The translations under genes and the position numbers were made by a program. Below are positions 17,301 to 26,618 of a DNA stretch of 64,000 nucleotides, one piece after another. The stretch comes from Pyrinomonadaceae bacterium (lineage in GTDB: Bacteria > Acidobacteriota > Blastocatellia > Pyrinomonadales > Pyrinomonadaceae). Where the stretch lies: NCBI GenBank assembly GCA_021228405.1, contig JAJQRF010000001.1, positions 682,001-746,000 of the forward strand, in the 5' to 3' direction. Position 1 is the stretch's first letter; every line of letters begins with the position of its first letter. The notes below the pieces were generated by a model that did not search any database, had not been told where the DNA came from, and saw only the letters and a program-made list of their open reading frames with translations.

Positions 17301-18521
17301 ATGAGCGTTGCAGTAGAAAATTTACCGAAAGATGTTGAAGTTTTAGACCAGCCGTTAGAGTCGGAGATGACTCTTTCGATGGGACCGCAACACCCTTCGA
17401 CGCACGGCGTTTTGCGCCTCGATCTGCGGCTTGACGGCGAGCTTGTCGTCAAAGCCATTCCCGACATCGGCTATTTGCACACGGGAATGGAAAAGCTGTT
17501 TGAATACAAAAAATATCAGCAGGGCATCGTCATCACCGACCGCATGGATTATCTGAATCCGCTCGGCAACAATCTGGTGTATGTGATGGCGGCGGAAAAA
17601 TTGCTTCAACTCGAAATTCCCGAACGCGCCCAAACGGTTCGCGTTTTGATGTGCGAATTACAACGCATCGCTTCGCATATGGTTTGGCTCGGCACGCATT
17701 GCCTCGACATCGGCGCGATGAGCGTCTTCTTTTTCTGTTTCCGCGAACGCGAAAAGATTCTGAATATGATCGAATCGGCTTCGGGCGGACGAATGACTCC
17801 GAGTTATTTCCGTATCGGTGGTTTGATGATGGACTTGCCCGCCGGTTTTGAAAGCCGCTGTAAACAGTTTTTGGACGGTTTTCTTGACGCGATGAATACG
17901 TTTGAAACGCTGGTAACGGGAAATACGATCTGGCAGTCGCGCACGCAGGGAATCGGAATAATTTCGAGCGAAGAGGCGATCGATTGGGGATTGACGGGAC
18001 CGTGTTTGCGCGGAAGCGGTGTCGATCTTGATCTGCGCCGCGACAATCCGTATTCGGGCTATGAAACTTATGATTTCGAGATTCCGGTCGAAAACGACGG
18101 CGACGTTTGGGCACGCTTCAAGGTGCGGATGCGCGAATGTTACGAATCATACAAAATCGTCAAGCAAGCCTTGGAAAGACTGAAACCCGGACCGATCAAA
18201 GCCGACGCGCCGAAAGTCGTTCTGCCCGACCGCGACGATATGCGGAAACATATGGATTCGCTGATTCATCACTTTTTAATCGTCGCCGAAGGTTTCAATG
18301 TTCCCGAAGGCGAAGTTTATCACGCGATCGAAGCGTCGAAAGGCGAGCTCGGCGTTTATATGAAATCGAACGGAGGACCGAAACCCGAACGTGTTCATTT
18401 CCGCGGTCCGAGTTTTGTCAATTTGCAGGCTCTGCCCGTGATGAGCGAAGGCGAAATGGTTGCCGATGTGGTGGCAATCATCGGCTCGCTCGACATTGTT
18501 TTGGGCGAAATCGACCGATAA
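17301..18521 (+). CDS. nuoD: NADH-quinone oxidoreductase subunit D
   Basis: 49-kDa subunit that forms the quinone-binding pocket with NuoB. Hallmarks: MGPQHPSTHGVLR (His-rich loop contacting quinone), DIGYLHTGMEKL, TDRMDYL, and the C-terminus ending in GEIDR, as usual for this family. 406 residues, full length. A coiled-coil gene starts 5 nt after its stop. Confidence 0.97.
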   Translation: MSVAVENLPKDVEVLDQPLESEMTLSMGPQHPSTHGVLRLDLRLDGELVVKAIPDIGYLHTGMEKLFEYKKYQQGIVITDRMDYLNPLGNNLVYVMAAEKLLQLEIPERAQTVRVLMCELQRIASHMVWLGTHCLDIGAMSVFFFCFREREKILNMIESASGGRMTPSYFRIGGLMMDLPAGFESRCKQFLDGFLDAMNTFETLVTGNTIWQSRTQGIGIISSEEAIDWGLTGPCLRGSGVDLDLRRDNPYSGYETYDFEIPVENDGDVWARFKVRMRECYESYKIVKQALERLKPGPIKADAPKVVLPDRDDMRKHMDSLIHHFLIVAEGFNVPEGEVYHAIEASKGELGVYMKSNGGPKPERVHFRGPSFVNLQALPVMSEGEMVADVVAIIGSLDIVLGEIDR

Positions 18522-18526
18522 AAGCT

Positions 18527-18865
18527 ATGACTGAAAATCAGGAAAAAGAAGTCTTTCTATTATTGAATACGATTGTCACCGAACTTCGCGCGGTTAAATC
18601 TGACGTTACGGAAATTCGCCAGACGCAAGATAAACATTCGGAAATCCTGGAAGATCATTCGCAGATTTTGAATAAACATTCGCAGATTTTGGATAAGCAT
18701 TCACAAATTTTGGACAAGCATTCGCAAATCTTAGAAAATCATTCGCAGGTTTTGAAAAGATTGGAAGCAAAAACGGATAATATTGCGGAAACCGTTATGA
18801 GTCATGAGCTTCGCTTGACGAAGGCGGAAAAAAATATTGAAGATTTACAAGGCGGAGTTCATTAA
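18527..18865 (+). CDS. heptad-repeat coiled-coil protein inside the nuo operon
   Basis: 112 residues, not a complex I subunit. After an N-terminal helix (NQEKEVFLLLNTIVTELRAVKSD) come near-identical heptads KHSQILD/KHSQILN (about residues 38-79). These are encoded by 21-nt DNA repeats between about 18633 and 18760, followed by more helix (LEAKTDNIAETVMSHELRLTKAEKNIEDLQ). A parallel coiled-coil oligomer is likely. The start is 5 nt after the nuoD stop, suggesting translational coupling. No membrane segment or signal peptide. Function unknown. Confidence 0.75.
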   Translation: MTENQEKEVFLLLNTIVTELRAVKSDVTEIRQTQDKHSEILEDHSQILNKHSQILDKHSQILDKHSQILENHSQVLKRLEAKTDNIAETVMSHELRLTKAEKNIEDLQGGVH

Positions 18866-18877
18866 TTTTCTAAAAAT

Positions 18878-19408
18878 ATGGCATCAGCACTTGCAACAGA
18901 TTTTACAAACAAAATCGTTTACACGGACGAAGTAGCGGAATTTTCGCCCGAAGTTGTTGAAGAGATGAAATCGCATCTCGTTAAATATCCGCCCGAAAGA
19001 AAGCGTTCGGCGTTGATTCCTTTGCTTTTCGTCGTTCAGCGCGAACGCGGCTGGATCGACAATGCGGGTGTAAATTTTCTGGCGAAATTTCTCGAATTGG
19101 AAGTGACGGACGTTTGGGAAACGGCGACGTTTTATTCGATGTTCAATCTGCGAAAGATCGGCAGACATCACATCCAAATCTGCAAAACGCTGTCGTGCAA
19201 GATTATGGGCGAACCCGAAATTACCGAGCATATTTGCAATAAGCTTAACATTCATCCGGGCGAAACGACCGCCGACGGAAAGTTTACGGTTACTTTGGTC
19301 GAATGTCTGGGAAGTTGCGGAACCGCGCCGATGATGCAGATCGGATTTGATTATCACGAAGATTTAACGACTGAAAAGGTCGATCAGATTTTGGACTCGT
19401 TAAAATAA
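18878..19408 (+). CDS. nuoE: NADH-quinone oxidoreductase subunit E
   Basis: 24-kDa subunit of the NADH dehydrogenase module with the 2Fe-2S cluster N1a. The four ligands are Cys102 and Cys107 (ICKTLSCKIMG) and Cys143 and Cys147 (ECLGSCGTAP). 176 residues, a normal thioredoxin-like fold with a helical N-terminus. Its usual partner nuoF lies 1.75 kb downstream, separated by three unrelated reading frames. Confidence 0.96.
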   Translation: MASALATDFTNKIVYTDEVAEFSPEVVEEMKSHLVKYPPERKRSALIPLLFVVQRERGWIDNAGVNFLAKFLELEVTDVWETATFYSMFNLRKIGRHHIQICKTLSCKIMGEPEITEHICNKLNIHPGETTADGKFTVTLVECLGSCGTAPMMQIGFDYHEDLTTEKVDQILDSLK

Positions 19409-19409
19409 A

Positions 19410-19574
19410 ATGGAAGTTAAATTTGAAGTTTTTCGCGGGACATTCGCAAGTTGGGAAACTTTGTTCCAGCAAGCCGCCGAATTTGCGAGCCGCATCGGGC
19501 GCGATAGATTGATCGGCATTTCGCACTCCTGCGACAACAACGACGGCGTTGTGGCAGTTTGGTATTGGTTCTAA
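19410..19574 (+). CDS. small acidic protein of 54 residues after nuoE
   Basis: Starts 1 nt after the nuoE stop, with an intact ATG-TAA frame. The sequence (MEVKFEVFRGTFASWETLF, then EFASRIGRDRLIGISHS, and the ending DGVVAVWYWF) has even hydrophobicity and aromatic strands, like a small alpha/beta domain and unlike random translation. I recall similar short proteins from other bacteria but cannot name a family. Probably translationally coupled to nuoE. Confidence 0.65.
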   Translation: MEVKFEVFRGTFASWETLFQQAAEFASRIGRDRLIGISHSCDNNDGVVAVWYWF

Positions 19575-19713
19575 TTGATCGAAATTTGAAAATTAATTAT
19601 TTCTCGTAAAAGCCACTTTTGCTCAACTTAGGGCATCAGATTTGGAAAGCAGTTCAAAAAAACCGCCAACTCTTCCCGCGGTCAAATCCAAATCAAACAA
19701 AAAGAGGTAAACT

Positions 19714-20625
19714 ATGAGAAAAGCGTTTTTTATTTTGAGCATTTTGCTCTTTGTCAATTTAGCAGCTTTCGCACAGGAGCGTTCAAACGCTTCGACTTAC
19801 GGAAACACACAATCGCGTCCGACGTATGCCACCGGCGACCTTTCTTCGATGGAAACGACCAAAGACGTAACGGAAATTTATTTTCTCGAAGCGACTGTTT
19901 TGATGAATGTCAAAGCCGATGAATATGTTGCATCCTTCGGCGTTCAGGGTGAAGCGGCAACCGCTTTGCAAAGTGAGCAAATGGTCGACTCCAAAATGGA
20001 TGCGTTGAAAGCGAAACTTGCGGCGGTCGGAATTACGGAAACTTTCGTCGATTTTATCAATCAAGCTCCGTTTTATGAATATGATGCGTCAGGCAAAACC
20101 GCAACGGAAAAGCTGAAGGGTTATAAAACGGCGAAAAATATTTTGATTCGCTATAAAGACCGCAATGCGCTCCGTAAAATTACGAATTCGGCAAACGAAG
20201 TCGGCATCTACGATTTGATAAAGATCGATTTCGTTATCAACGATTTTTCGGGCATCAAAAGCCGAATGATGACGGAAGCGGCGAAAATCATTAAAAGCAA
20301 AGAGCAGACCTATTCAACTCTCGGCATTAATTTGAAACCTGTCGGCGCGGTTTATGAAAAATTTCAAACCTTTGCGCCCGATGAGCTTTATCAGGATTAC
20401 ACGGCATACGAATCGGGGAACACGCAAGGCTATAAACGGGTGATTCAAAAGTCGAAGGCATCGACTTCGTATTACAGCGGCTTTGATGGAAAAGATTTCG
20501 ATCTGACCATTAATCCGAGCAGTTTGGAACCGAATACGCAAGCCGTTATGTATTTGAAAGTAAAATATTTGCCGACAAATTTTCCGCCCAAAACGGAATG
20601 TTGCGCGGAAAACAAACCGAAATAG
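19714..20625 (+). CDS. exported SIMPL (DUF541) domain protein
   Basis: 303 residues with a signal peptide (MRKAFFILSILLFVNLAAFAQ). The middle matches the SIMPL/DUF541 pattern: repeated use of conjugated residues around KADEYVASFGVQGEAATALQSEQ, VGITETFVDFINQAP, GYKTAKNILIRYKD and GIYDLIKIDFVINDF. SIMPL proteins are periplasmic beta/alpha oligomers linked to oxidative stress or signalling, with no known catalysis. It has a good AAAGAGG ribosome-binding site and lies among nuo genes without an obvious functional tie. Confidence 0.75.
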   Translation: MRKAFFILSILLFVNLAAFAQERSNASTYGNTQSRPTYATGDLSSMETTKDVTEIYFLEATVLMNVKADEYVASFGVQGEAATALQSEQMVDSKMDALKAKLAAVGITETFVDFINQAPFYEYDASGKTATEKLKGYKTAKNILIRYKDRNALRKITNSANEVGIYDLIKIDFVINDFSGIKSRMMTEAAKIIKSKEQTYSTLGINLKPVGAVYEKFQTFAPDELYQDYTAYESGNTQGYKRVIQKSKASTSYYSGFDGKDFDLTINPSSLEPNTQAVMYLKVKYLPTNFPPKTECCAENKPK

Positions 20626-20645
20626 TTCGGTGATGAAGATTCGGG

Positions 20646-21158
20646 CTGAATAAAGGACTGAAGTGCGGACTTTTATTGTTTGCACAATTATTAGTTTTTT
20701 GCTGTTCAATTGTTGGTTGCGGAGTTGGCTTAGTAAAAGTACTGACCGAAGCGATGCAGCCAACAATTAAAATCGGCGGAAAAGCAATGATCGATGAAAC
20801 TGCTTATTCATCGAACGAACGGCTTAAAAGGTTGGACATTGTGCTTTATAAAGCACCTGTGAGCGAACAATACCGGAAAATTGGTATCGACGAAAATACC
20901 AAATTCATTTTTCGTATAATCGGACTCGGCAGTGAAAAAGTTGAAATAAAAAAAGGAACGATCTGAATCAGTGACAAATCATTGGATGAGCCGTTTGAAA
21001 AAAATAAGTTCGATGAAAATTTCGGACCGATCATCGTTCCGCAAAATGAATTTTTTCTTTTAGGCGACAATCGTCCCGAAAGTTTCGGCAGTAGAAACTG
21101 GAAACCTTCTACGATCAAACGTGAAAATATTTTGGGAAAAGTTGTAAAGATTTTTTAA
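20646..21158 (+). pseudogene. broken signal peptidase I-like (S26) gene
   Basis: One frame read through an internal TGA (20964-20966) gives a compact S26 protein: N-terminal TM (about LLLFAQLLVFCCSIVGCGVGLV), EAMQPTIKIGG, FRIIGLGSEKVEIKKGTI, stop, ISDKSLDEPFE, FFLLGDNRPESFGSRNW and the ending ILGKVVKIF. In active enzymes the first motif is SMxPT with the catalytic Ser and the second is KRxxG with the catalytic Lys; here they are AMQPT and FRIIG, so both catalytic residues are gone. No in-frame ATG precedes the TM; only CTG (20646) or TTG (20676) is available. It lies 3 nt upstream of nuoF. Confidence 0.7.
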
Positions 21159-21161
21159 TTT

Positions 21162-22472
21162 ATGGAAATCAAAGCAATCGGATGTGAACCGTTACAGCTT
21201 AAGCGAATGCACATTAAAGACGGGCATACGCTGAAAGTTTATCAGGAAACGGGCGGCTACGAATCGCTGAAAAAAGCGATGAATATGTCGCAGGACGATA
21301 TTATTAACGAAGTCAAAGCGTCAGCCTTGCGCGGGCGCGGCGGCGCGGGTTTTCCGACTGGAATGAAATGGAGTTTCGTTCCGCGTCAATCGCCGAAGCC
21401 GAAATATGTCGTTTGCAATGCGGACGAATCCGAACCCGGCACTTTCAAAGACCGTTATCTGCTCGAACGCGACCCGCACGCCTTGATCGAAGGAATGCTG
21501 ATCGCCGCTTTCGCGCTCGGCGCGGCGGCTTGCTACGTTTATTTTCGCGGCGAATATCGGTATTTGATCGATATTATGGACAAAGCCATCGACGAAGCAC
21601 GCGCGGCAGACATAGTCGGGAAAAACATTCTCGGTTCAGATTTTTCGTGCGAATTTTTCACGCACACCGGCGCGGGCGCATACATTTGCGGCGAAGAAAC
21701 CGCTCTTTTGAGTTCGCTCGAAGGCTATCGCGGGCATCCGCGTATGAAACCGCCGTTTCCCGCGATCGAAGGACTTTATGCGTGTCCGACGGTTGTAAAT
21801 AACGTCGAAACGCTGACCGCCGTTCCGCAAATTATCGAAATGGGCGGCAAGGCGTGGCAGGAATTAGGAACCGAAAAATCAGGCGGAACAAAGCTCTGGT
21901 CGGTTTCGGGTCACGTCAAAAAACCCGGCGTTTACGAGCTTCCGATGGGTTACAAGGATTTGGAAAAATTCATTATGGAAGACTGCGGCGGGATGTTGCG
22001 CGACGATAAAAAATTGAAAGCCGTCATTCCCGGCGGTTCGTCGGTTTACATTATGAACGCCGAACAGATCGTCGGAAAAGGCGTAACGATGGATTACGAA
22101 GGTTTAGTCGTTGGCGGTTCGATGGTCGGTTCGGGCGGTTTTATCGTGATGGATGAAACCGTTGATGTAATGGAATCGACAAAAAATCTGACCGAATTTT
22201 ACAAACACGAATCCTGCGGCTGGTGCACGCCCTGCCGCGAAGGAACGGATTGGCTGGTCAAAATCTTTAACCGCATCTCCGAAGGCGGCGGTCGTCCCGA
22301 AGACGCGCAACTCCTTTTGGATATTTGCGACAACATCGAAGGAAAATCGTTCTGTCCGCTTGGCGACGCAGCCGCGTGGCCGATTCAAAGCGCGGTCAAA
22401 CGTTTTCCTGAAGATTTCAAGAAATGGCTTTTGAATAAAACGAACGGCAACGGAGTCGTTGCCAATATTTAG
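21162..22472 (+). CDS. nuoF: NADH-quinone oxidoreductase subunit F
   Basis: 51-kDa subunit that oxidises NADH through FMN. Glycine-rich NADH/FMN site [14 protein letters not shown] at 58-70, [13 protein letters not shown] at 86-98, [19 protein letters not shown] near 170-188. N3 4Fe-4S ligands are Cys352, Cys355, Cys358 (SCGWCTPC) and Cys398 (SFCPLGD). 436 residues, full length. Confidence 0.97.
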   Translation: MEIKAIGCEPLQLKRMHIKDGHTLKVYQETGGYESLKKAMNMSQDDIINEVKASALRGRGGAGFPTGMKWSFVPRQSPKPKYVVCNADESEPGTFKDRYLLERDPHALIEGMLIAAFALGAAACYVYFRGEYRYLIDIMDKAIDEARAADIVGKNILGSDFSCEFFTHTGAGAYICGEETALLSSLEGYRGHPRMKPPFPAIEGLYACPTVVNNVETLTAVPQIIEMGGKAWQELGTEKSGGTKLWSVSGHVKKPGVYELPMGYKDLEKFIMEDCGGMLRDDKKLKAVIPGGSSVYIMNAEQIVGKGVTMDYEGLVVGGSMVGSGGFIVMDETVDVMESTKNLTEFYKHESCGWCTPCREGTDWLVKIFNRISEGGGRPEDAQLLLDICDNIEGKSFCPLGDAAAWPIQSAVKRFPEDFKKWLLNKTNGNGVVANI

Positions 22473-22494
22473 AATTTTAGAGAGGAGAAATATT

Positions 22495-22617
22495 ATGGGA
22501 AGAGGCGATAAAAGAACACGTCGCGGGAAAATTTTTGCAGGAAGCTACGGAAAAACACGTCCGCAAGGCAAAAAGAAAACCGCAACCGCAAAAGAAACAA
22601 CCAATAAATCGGAATAA
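22495..22617 (+). CDS. 30S ribosomal protein Thx (bTHX)
   Basis: 40-residue, strongly basic protein ([20 protein letters not shown], then TRPQGKKKT...). It matches the Thx family of Thermus and Bacteroidetes/Acidobacteria (MGKGDxxTxRGKIxxGxxGxxRP), a tiny protein buried between rRNA helices in the 30S head. It has the best Shine-Dalgarno in the region (AGAGGAGA, 6-7 nt spacing), in keeping with strong expression. It is placed between nuoF and nuoG, so it is probably made from the nuo transcript or an internal promoter. Confidence 0.88.
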   Translation: MGRGDKRTRRGKIFAGSYGKTRPQGKKKTATAKETTNKSE

Positions 22618-22643
22618 ATTTTTAGTTTTATCAAGTTAAGATA

Positions 22644-24926
22644 ATGTCAGAACTTATCAAAGTTACAATTAACGAACAGGATTTTGAGGTCGAAAAAGGC
22701 GCGCGTTTGATCGATGTTTGCCGTGAAAAAGGCTTCAACATTCCTTCGTTTTGTTATTACAGCGACCTTGCTTTGCAGGCTTCGTGCAGAATGTGTCTGG
22801 TTCGGATCGAAAAGATGCCGAAACTGCAAACTTCCTGCACGATCACCTGCACAGACGGGATGATCGTCACGACGCAGAGCGAAGAAATCGAAAAAGCACA
22901 GCGTGCGATGAGCGAATTTTTGCTTGCCAATCATCCGCTCGATTGCCCTGTCTGCGACCGCGGCGGCGAGTGCGAGCTTCAGGAAATGATTTTCGATTGG
23001 GGCGATGTCGAAGAGCGTTTTACCGAAAAGAAAAACGTCGAACCCGAAAAATTCCTGTCGCCGATCGTCGCCAACGATCCGCAACGCTGTATCGTTTGTA
23101 AAAGATGCACCCGCGTCTGCGATGAATGGATGGGCGAAGATGCCATCGAAGCCGGAAATCGTGGCGTTAATACGGTTATCGGGACTTACGGCGGCTGGCT
23201 CAATTGTTCGCAGTGCGGAAATTGTATCGAAGTTTGTCCGACGGGGACGTTGCTTGACGGCGTTTATCGTCACGAAACGCGTCCGTGGGAACTCGATCAG
23301 ACGATTACGACGGATGTTTACGGTTCTGACGGAATGCAACTTTCGATCGGTTCACGCGGCGGTTTGGTTCACCGGATCGTTGCCCGCGACCGTTATGTAA
23401 ACGGTTTGAACGGCGAATTTCTCGATGTCAAAGCCCGCTTTGCACACGAATTCGTCAATCATCCCGATCGCATCAAAACGCCTTTGATTCGCTATAAAAA
23501 AGGCGGAAAACTGATTCCTGCAACCTGGGACGAAGCGATTCATTTTGTCGGTCAAAAATTGACGGAAAGCGGAAAAAATGTCGGCGTGGTCGCAAGTCCG
23601 CGACTGACGAACGAAGCGATCTTTACGCTCAAACGTTTTGCGAAGGAAGTTGTCGGAACCGATAATTATGCAGTTTCCGACCGCTACGATCTTTCGGTGT
23701 TTTTCGACAATTTGAGTGCCCCGCTTGCGACACATAAAGAAATCCGTAAAGCCAAAACTTTGGTTTTGATCGGCGGTGAACCCGAAGAAGAACAAACATT
23801 TACCGCGAAACAGATGCGTCAAGCCGTGCGCAATGACGGCGCAAAATTGATAATCGTCAATCACACGCCGATTCGTCTTTCCGCACAGGCAAGCCAATTC
23901 ATTCATATTAATCCGAATTCATACGATGCGTTCGTTTTGGCGTTGACCGATTCGGCAAATGACGACGCAAACGCGAAGAAACTCGGAATCGAAACGAAGG
24001 ATTTGGCGGATTTCCGCCAAACTTTGAGCGAAACCGAAGGCGATACGGTCGTGATGTTCGGCGGCGATCTTTCTCCGCAGGCGCAATCCGTTTTGGCAAA
24101 TTCCGCCGATGCTTTCGACGGCACAAATGCGAAAGTTTTGTTTCATCCTTTGCCGCTCTATAACAATTCGGTCGGCGCGAACGATCTGATGGAAGGCAAA
24201 AAATCTTTGTCCGAAGTCCTGAAAAACTCGAAAGCATTATTGATCGGCGGAAGTTTGCAGGAGGCAGACACTAATTTATTGGCAAATAAGGATTTTATTG
24301 TCGTTCAGGAACTTTTTGAAACCGAAACGACGAAATACGCCGATGTCGTTCTGCCCGCCGCGAGTTTTGCCGAGGTTGACGGAACGTTTACCAACAACAC
24401 GGGCTTCGTTCAGCGCGTTCGCCAGGCAATCGAGCCGGTCAATCAATCGAAAGCCGATTGGATGATTACGACCCTGATCGCCCGCGAAATGGGTGCGGAT
24501 TTCGGTTACAATTTCTCGGCGACGATGGTTTTCAAAGCTATCGCCGATTCGGTAAGTGCTTATGAAGGATTGCGTTACCCGGCTTTGAAGGATGAATCGA
24601 AGCCCGTTCAGGTGAAACACGCGATTTCGGCGAAAAAGGATTTATCGAAGGAATTTGATGTTTTGAAATCGAACGTCGAAAAACTTTCCGACGAAGCGAA
24701 CAAGCTGACGGCGACACCGCGCGTCGGACACAAGCTTCATCGCCTGACGACCCTGACGAGCAAAACGGCGCAATTCCATTTGCTTGCGCACGGAAACCCG
24801 AAACCGGAAAATCTACTCGTTTCGCCGCTCGTGCAATTTAATTTAGACGGAACTCCGCGCACCGAAACGGCTGATGCCGCCGCTGTCGGAGTGACAGACA
24901 GAATCAATCTGAAAGTCGAATACTAA
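22644..24926 (+). CDS. nuoG: NADH-quinone oxidoreductase subunit G
   Basis: Large iron-sulfur subunit of the peripheral arm, 760 residues. The N-terminal ferredoxin domain carries N1b (Cys37, 48, 51, 65). N5 follows with His97, Cys101, 104, 110 (HPLDCPVCDRGGEC), then two CxxCxxCxxxC sets at Cys149-159 and Cys188-198. From about 220 a molybdopterin oxidoreductase-like domain continues without a cofactor site expected. The C-terminal 150 residues are less conserved and partly charged. Confidence 0.96.
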   Translation: MSELIKVTINEQDFEVEKGARLIDVCREKGFNIPSFCYYSDLALQASCRMCLVRIEKMPKLQTSCTITCTDGMIVTTQSEEIEKAQRAMSEFLLANHPLDCPVCDRGGECELQEMIFDWGDVEERFTEKKNVEPEKFLSPIVANDPQRCIVCKRCTRVCDEWMGEDAIEAGNRGVNTVIGTYGGWLNCSQCGNCIEVCPTGTLLDGVYRHETRPWELDQTITTDVYGSDGMQLSIGSRGGLVHRIVARDRYVNGLNGEFLDVKARFAHEFVNHPDRIKTPLIRYKKGGKLIPATWDEAIHFVGQKLTESGKNVGVVASPRLTNEAIFTLKRFAKEVVGTDNYAVSDRYDLSVFFDNLSAPLATHKEIRKAKTLVLIGGEPEEEQTFTAKQMRQAVRNDGAKLIIVNHTPIRLSAQASQFIHINPNSYDAFVLALTDSANDDANAKKLGIETKDLADFRQTLSETEGDTVVMFGGDLSPQAQSVLANSADAFDGTNAKVLFHPLPLYNNSVGANDLMEGKKSLSEVLKNSKALLIGGSLQEADTNLLANKDFIVVQELFETETTKYADVVLPAASFAEVDGTFTNNTGFVQRVRQAIEPVNQSKADWMITTLIAREMGADFGYNFSATMVFKAIADSVSAYEGLRYPALKDESKPVQVKHAISAKKDLSKEFDVLKSNVEKLSDEANKLTATPRVGHKLHRLTTLTSKTAQFHLLAHGNPKPENLLVSPLVQFNLDGTPRTETADAAAVGVTDRINLKVEY

Positions 24927-24936
24927 AATTTTCAGT

Positions 24937-26025
24937 ATGGAAGAAATTTTAAAAACAGCTTTCCCATTAATCGTTGCCGTAGTCGGCTGTTCAATCGCGT
25001 TCGTGATCGTGATGGGCGTGGTCGCCTACACGGTTCTGGCGGAACGCAAAGTTCTGGGTTGGATTCAGGGACGAATCGGACCGAACCGTGTCGGACCTTG
25101 GGGAGTTTTGCAGCCGTTTGCCGATCTTCTGAAATTTATCTTTAAAGAAGACCTCGTTCCCGACAAATCGACGAAATTCATCTATTTTCTCGCGCCCGTG
25201 CTTGCCGTCACGTGCGCGATGATGCCGATGGTGGTTTATCCGTTCGGTCCGGCGATCACGACGATCGATTGGAGTTTTCTGCCGTTCGGTTTAGGCGAAG
25301 GCATCAGACAACTGCCTTTGGTCGTCGCAAGGATAGACGTTGCCGTTTTGTATGTTCTCGGCGTTACGTCGGTCGGCGTTTACGGAATCGCACTGGCGGG
25401 TTGGTCGTCAAACAACAAATACAGTTTGATGGGCGGACTTCGTTCGTCGGCGCAGATGATTTCATACGAACTGGCGATGGGCGCATCCGTCATCGGCGTT
25501 GTGATGCTTGCCGGAACACTGGAACTCAACGGCATCATCGAAGCGCAATCAAAATCGCCTTTCAGATGGTATATCATCCCGCAATTTATCGGGTTCTTAG
25601 TATTTTTGATCGCGGCATTTGCCGAAACGAACCGCGTTCCGTTCGATTTACCTGAAGCCGAAACCGAGCTCGTCGCAGGTTTTCACACGGAATATTCGGC
25701 ACTGAAATTCGCACTGTTCTTTATGGGCGAATATATCAATATGTTTACGGTTTCGGTGATGGGAACGGTGCTGTTTCTTGGCGGCTGGTATATGCCGGGT
25801 TTGAGTCATCTTTTTACGGTCGGCTCGATTCCCTACGCCGTCGTAAGTTTCCTGATATTTATGGTCAAAGTCTGCGGATTTTTGTTCCTTTATATCTGGA
25901 TTCGCGGAACTTTGCCGCGTTTCCGTTTCGACCAATTGATGAATTTCGGTTGGAAATTTCTTTTACCGCTCGCGTTGGTAAATGTGCTTTTAACGATTAT
26001 TGTCGTTTATTTTTTGAATAGTTAA
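24937..26025 (+). CDS. nuoH: NADH-quinone oxidoreductase subunit H
   Basis: Membrane subunit at the junction of the peripheral arm and quinone site, with eight predicted TM helices. Signatures: [32 protein letters not shown] at about 36-67 and [26 protein letters not shown] near 225-250 (conserved acidic loop). 362 residues. nuoI normally follows nuoH; here nuoJ begins only 4 nt after the stop. Confidence 0.97.
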   Translation: MEEILKTAFPLIVAVVGCSIAFVIVMGVVAYTVLAERKVLGWIQGRIGPNRVGPWGVLQPFADLLKFIFKEDLVPDKSTKFIYFLAPVLAVTCAMMPMVVYPFGPAITTIDWSFLPFGLGEGIRQLPLVVARIDVAVLYVLGVTSVGVYGIALAGWSSNNKYSLMGGLRSSAQMISYELAMGASVIGVVMLAGTLELNGIIEAQSKSPFRWYIIPQFIGFLVFLIAAFAETNRVPFDLPEAETELVAGFHTEYSALKFALFFMGEYINMFTVSVMGTVLFLGGWYMPGLSHLFTVGSIPYAVVSFLIFMVKVCGFLFLYIWIRGTLPRFRFDQLMNFGWKFLLPLALVNVLLTIIVVYFLNS

Positions 26026-26029
26026 AAAA

Positions 26030-26608
26030 ATGGCAACAACTGCTCTGTTTTTTCTTTTTGCCGGACTTGCGATCGCTTGCGCGATCTCGACGGTTTATCA
26101 CAAAAACCCGCTTTACAGCGCGGTTTCGCTGATCGGTGTTTTCGTTTCGCTTTCGTGTATTTACATCACGCTTGCCGCGCCGTTCATCGCCGCCGTGCAG
26201 GTTCTGGTCTATGCGGGCGCGATCATGGTTTTGGTCGTTTTCGTGATTATGCTTTTGAATCTCGATGACGATAAACCTTTACAGCGTTTAAATTATCTAT
26301 ATGCAGTCGGCGCAGGTTTGGGCTTGATTCTGCTCGTGCAGACGTTCTTTATTTTCTATGCCGTCGTCAAAGCGCCGAACAAACCGCAGGAGGAATCAGG
26401 CGTGGGCAAAACTTTGAGCATCGGTTCGGCGATGTATACGGAATATCTTCTGCCGGTCGAGATCGTCGGAGTTTTGCTTTTGATGGCGATCATCGGCGGC
26501 GTGATTCTGGCGCGCCGGTTGAGCCAGCCCGAGCTCGAACTGGTGGTCGATAACGAATTGGAAAAACGTCACGAAAACGATCAGGACGATTTCCGGATCG
26601 CAATGTAA
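26030..26608 (+). CDS. nuoJ: NADH-quinone oxidoreductase subunit J
   Basis: Antiporter-linked membrane subunit with five hydrophobic helices. Conserved segments NPLYSAVSLIGVFVSLSCIYITLAAPFIAAVQVLVYAGAIMVLVVFVIMLL and the C-terminal VEIVGVLLLMAIIGGVILARR are typical of NuoJ/ND6. 192 residues. The start is 4 nt from the nuoH stop. Confidence 0.95.
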   Translation: MATTALFFLFAGLAIACAISTVYHKNPLYSAVSLIGVFVSLSCIYITLAAPFIAAVQVLVYAGAIMVLVVFVIMLLNLDDDKPLQRLNYLYAVGAGLGLILLVQTFFIFYAVVKAPNKPQEESGVGKTLSIGSAMYTEYLLPVEIVGVLLLMAIIGGVILARRLSQPELELVVDNELEKRHENDQDDFRIAM

Positions 26609-26618
26609 TTTTTTGAAA

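Noticed and set aside
20964-20966. Selenocysteine codon in the signal peptidase-like frame
   Set aside because: The aligned position is not a catalytic Cys/Ser and other catalytic residues are missing; decay is simpler.
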